Of a stretch of 10,312 nt of DNA, positions 8,039 through 10,312 are shown in pieces; position 1 is the stretch's first letter; every line of letters begins with the position of its first letter. The stretch comes from Caryophanales bacterium UBA3260 (GTDB taxonomy: Bacteria > Bacillota_I > Bacilli_A > RF39 > UBA660). A program made the position numbers and the translations under genes. Below the pieces are notes generated by a model. It had not been told where the DNA came from and did no database searches. It was given only the letters and a program-made list of their open reading frames with translations. The DNA lies in contig DEUO01000129.1 of the NCBI GenBank assembly GCA_002362595.1, forward strand, positions 1 through 10,312, given 5' to 3'.

Positions 8039-8870
8039 CTTGTTTTAAACTCCTTACTTTTGTCTTCTTCTTAACTACTTTCTTTTTATCTTCAATTAGA
8101 TCTATCTTAACAACATCTGAACTCTTTAACAAGAAATCCTGTAATGTTACTACAAATGAATTTAAATCTATCATATTTATTCCATCATTCATAACCAATA
8201 CACAATTAGATTCTCTAATACCACCATAGCTTAAATAAGAAAGACTATGTACTCTTTTAACTTCATCACGTGCCTCAATTTCTGCTGTTACATCTTTTTC
8301 TAATTCTTCATTATCTTCTAAATAATTAAAACTATTCTTTATTATTTTAAATCCTTTATAAATACATAATACAGCAATAAGTATTGTACCTAAAATATCT
8401 GCATATTTTAAAATATCTACCCATTTACTTATTTTAGATAAAACTAAAGCCCCTACAATTACTCCATAATTATAAAAATCTACATTACTATTTATTAAAC
8501 TAACACTAAGCAAACCTTTCTTCTTTTGGTAACCGCTACTAGTATATACGCAACTAATTAAGTATCTTATTATAATAGCTAATAATAAGAATAATAATGC
8601 CCATAATGATACTCTACCACGTTCTACAATAGCACTTAAAAATATTATTCCTAATCCAAGTAAAATAAATATAAAACCTATAATAGAACTAATAATTCCT
8701 TTGCCTTTATTATTCTCTTTCTTATTTGTCATAATAATCATTATAATTAATAAAGTTACATCAAAAATAGCACTAGCTACCATTGTATAAGAACTTGTTA
8801 TCAATCCTCCAAGTACTTTTAAAATAATGATTAATAATTCTGATATAATAAACGCTCTTATCTCTTTCAT
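7959..8870 (-). CDS. CDF-like (cation diffusion facilitator) membrane protein with degenerate metal site
   Basis: The 303-residue protein has about six hydrophobic segments (roughly 6-24, 29-47, 59-81, 88-107, 120-144, 156-174). A cytoplasmic region at 190-262 follows, whose VKRVHSLSYLSYGG block matches the dimerisation domain of CDF zinc/iron exporters. The first helix pair keeps the CDF frame (LKVLGG...SSYTM.ASA). The transport-site ligands do not survive: the Asp/His-xxx-Asp of helix 2 reads Phe36...Leu40 (Asp37 is one position off), and the His-xxx-Asp of helix 5 reads Asn127...Asp131. It may be a CDF relative with a different substrate or a non-transporting role. The C-terminal 40 residues are a Lys-rich tail, the last ~26 encoded inside mutM. 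TAGGAGG at the polA stop precedes the ATG by about eight bases. It is second in the polA operon. Confidence 0.8.
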   Translation of the reverse strand: MKEIRAFIISELLIIILKVLGGLITSSYTMVASAIFDVTLLIIMIIMTNKKENNKGKGIISSIIGFIFILLGLGIIFLSAIVERGRVSLWALLFLLLAIIIRYLISCVYTSSGYQKKKGLLSVSLINSNVDFYNYGVIVGALVLSKISKWVDILKYADILGTILIAVLCIYKGFKIIKNSFNYLEDNEELEKDVTAEIEARDEVKRVHSLSYLSYGGIRESNCVLVMNDGINMIDLNSFVVTLQDFLLKSSDVVKIDLIEDKKKVVKKKTKVRSLKQDARNSRSGNSKTNTKKKNTKQKNKKR

Positions 8871-8881
8871 CTTTAAACCTC

Positions 8882-10288
8882 CTACTTCGTTTCATACCAA
8901 TCTGTTCCATAATCATGACTAACTTTAAATGGTACAGATAATTTAACACAATTTTCCATATTACGTCTTACTAATTCTTCTAATACATCTTTCTCTTCTT
9001 TTAAACAATCAAATATTAATTCATCATGAACTTGTAATAACATCTTACTCTTTAAATTTTTCTCTTTCATTTCATTAAATATTTTAATCATTGCTATCTT
9101 CATAATATCAGCACTAGTTCCTTGAATAGGTGTATTAAGTGCAATACGTTCTCCACTTTGACGTATCATAAAATTCTTATTATTTAATTCATCAATTACT
9201 CTCTTACGCTTAAACATTGTTTTAACATAACCATCACGATATGCCTCTTCAACAATCCTATCCATATAATTTTTAACACCAGGATATAATTCATAATATT
9301 TATTAATAAACTTTTTAGCATCAGTAGCACTTATCTCTAAGTTCTCTCCTAATCCAAAACCACTTATTCCATAAACTATTCCAAATATAACTGCTTTAGC
9401 TGTCTTACGCATTTCTTTTGTTACTTCATCAATTGTAGTACCATACATATCGGCAGCTACTCTACTATGTATATCTTCATCATTAATAAACGCTTGTTGT
9501 AATTCCTTTGAATCTGATACATGTGCAAGTACACGTAGTTCCATCTGTGAATAATCAGCACTTAAAAACATATCATTACATGGTAAGAAAGCTTTTCTTA
9601 TCTTTCTACCATCTTCATCTCTTGCTGGTATATTTTGTAAATTAGGTTCAACAGAAGATAATCTTCCTGTCCTAGTTAAATTCTGTTTATATATCGTATG
9701 TATCTTACCATCTTCTCTAATATAATTAGTAAGTCCTTCTAAATAAGTACTCTTTATCTTTGAAAGTCCTCTATATTCTAATATCTTATTAATTATTGGA
9801 TGATAAGAAGCAAGTTTATTTAAAATACTAACATCTGTTTTATATCCCGTTTTAGTCTTCTTTGCATATGGCAAATTTAACTTTTCAAATAGAACAACTC
9901 CTAATTGTTTAGGACTACTTATATTAAACTCTTCTCCAGCTAAATCATAAATTTCTGTTTCAATCTCTTTAAGTCTTAAAGACATCTCTTCATCCATATC
10001 TTTTAATATATTTCTATCCACTCTAATACCAGAATATTCCATATTCGCAAGTACTGTAATTAATGGCATTTCTATATCTTTATATAGATCTAACATCTCT
10101 TCTTTCTCTAACATCTCTATATACTTATCTCTAGTATCATAAATAAATCTAGCTTTTAATAATATATCTTTTTTATCAAAACCATTCTTTAAACTATTTT
10201 GATAAAACGTTACATCATAACCGCTACTATTCATTAAATATGCAATATCATCTTTCGTATTATAATTAAGTAAATAAGAAGAAATCAT
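8882..10288 (-). CDS. polA: DNA polymerase I, polymerase-domain part (5' end beyond the window, frame broken near 10295)
   Basis: PolA fills gaps and replaces RNA primers during replication and repair. The open frame gives 468 residues, against about 850-900 for the full enzyme. It covers the end of the 3'-5' exonuclease-like domain and the whole polymerase domain. Motifs are intact: TRTGRLSSVEPNLQNIP (205-221), motif A DYSQMELRVLAH (245-256, Asp245), motif B R294-K298-F302-Y306 of the O helix, and motif C VHDELIF (420-426, Asp422 and Glu423). The Met at 10288 lacks a ribosome site and falls in the middle of a conserved segment (MISSYLLN), so it is not the true start. In the preceding bases the homologous reading continues one base out of frame. 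The CDF-like gene follows after 11 bases and mutM after that. The activity of this part is certain; whether the gene is intact is not. Confidence 0.93.
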   Translation of the reverse strand: MISSYLLNYNTKDDIAYLMNSSGYDVTFYQNSLKNGFDKKDILLKARFIYDTRDKYIEMLEKEEMLDLYKDIEMPLITVLANMEYSGIRVDRNILKDMDEEMSLRLKEIETEIYDLAGEEFNISSPKQLGVVLFEKLNLPYAKKTKTGYKTDVSILNKLASYHPIINKILEYRGLSKIKSTYLEGLTNYIREDGKIHTIYKQNLTRTGRLSSVEPNLQNIPARDEDGRKIRKAFLPCNDMFLSADYSQMELRVLAHVSDSKELQQAFINDEDIHSRVAADMYGTTIDEVTKEMRKTAKAVIFGIVYGISGFGLGENLEISATDAKKFINKYYELYPGVKNYMDRIVEEAYRDGYVKTMFKRKRVIDELNNKNFMIRQSGERIALNTPIQGTSADIMKIAMIKIFNEMKEKNLKSKMLLQVHDELIFDCLKEEKDVLEELVRRNMENCVKLSVPFKVSHDYGTDWYETK

Positions 10289-10312
10289 TAAATCTATATG
10301 TATCTATACCAT
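10289..10312 (-). other. polA: continuation of polA in a shifted frame
   Basis: On the minus strand the frame of the downstream polA part meets TAG at 10304-10306. The neighbouring frame over 10310-10296 reads GIDTY. Skipping the single base at 10295 joins it to DLMISSYLLN, giving the GIDTYDLMISSYLL run expected at this place in PolA proteins. This is either a one-base error in the assembly or a true frameshift. Only five codons are visible, so the reading is suggestive. Confidence 0.6.

Noticed and set aside
7999..8229. Phe- and Leu-rich plus-strand frame opposite the mutM start and the CDF-like gene
   Set aside because: Its composition is what antisense of Lys-rich coding gives; no ribosome site.

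Overview
The window is a compact, A+T-rich stretch of bacterial chromosome (roughly a quarter to 30% G+C by eye) with strong AGGAGG-type ribosome sites, TTGNNN/TATAAT promoters and the standard genetic code. The gene set (TmcAL of the YlbM type, polA next to mutM, coaE, queA-tgt, a class II Fic protein) fits a low-GC Bacillota, perhaps an uncultured gut Bacilli or Clostridia lineage. The exact lineage cannot be read from the sequence. Every gene except tmcAL lies on the minus strand.

Left block, about 1-2793: a minus-strand operon rnhA - coaE - queA - tgt, with tgt cut by the left edge. It reads from a good sigma-A-type promoter in the gap before rnhA. QueA and Tgt are consecutive steps of queuosine tRNA modification, CoaE finishes coenzyme A synthesis and RnhA removes RNA from RNA:DNA hybrids. 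The divergent gene tmcAL (tRNA-Met wobble acetylation) starts with TTG. A plus-strand promoter for it can be drawn through the same -10 sequence. tmcAL ends in a hairpin flanked by T-tracts on both strands, which also serves the convergent fic gene.

Middle block, about 4004-6561: fic has its own promoter. Behind it sits a three-gene minus-strand unit with its own extended -10 promoter and terminator: an exported single-anchor membrane protein of unknown function, a MIF-family tautomerase homologue, and a small two-helix membrane protein. This is the least familiar part of the window.

Right block, about 6576-10312: a tightly packed minus-strand operon polA - degenerate cation-diffusion-facilitator (CDF)-like protein - mutM - lipoprotein, closed by a terminator at 6537-6561. 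The polA part visible here holds the complete polymerase domain, but near the right edge the reading frame breaks by one base relative to the expected protein. The CDF-like membrane protein has lost most of the usual metal ligands, and its stop codon lies 80 bases inside mutM.

I see no mobile element, CRISPR array, rRNA or tRNA gene. Most of the window is ordinary housekeeping. The points worth a second look are the MIF/membrane-protein operon, the altered CDF-like protein and its overlap with mutM, the polA frame break, the Fic active-site variant and the divergent promoter with superimposed -10 elements.
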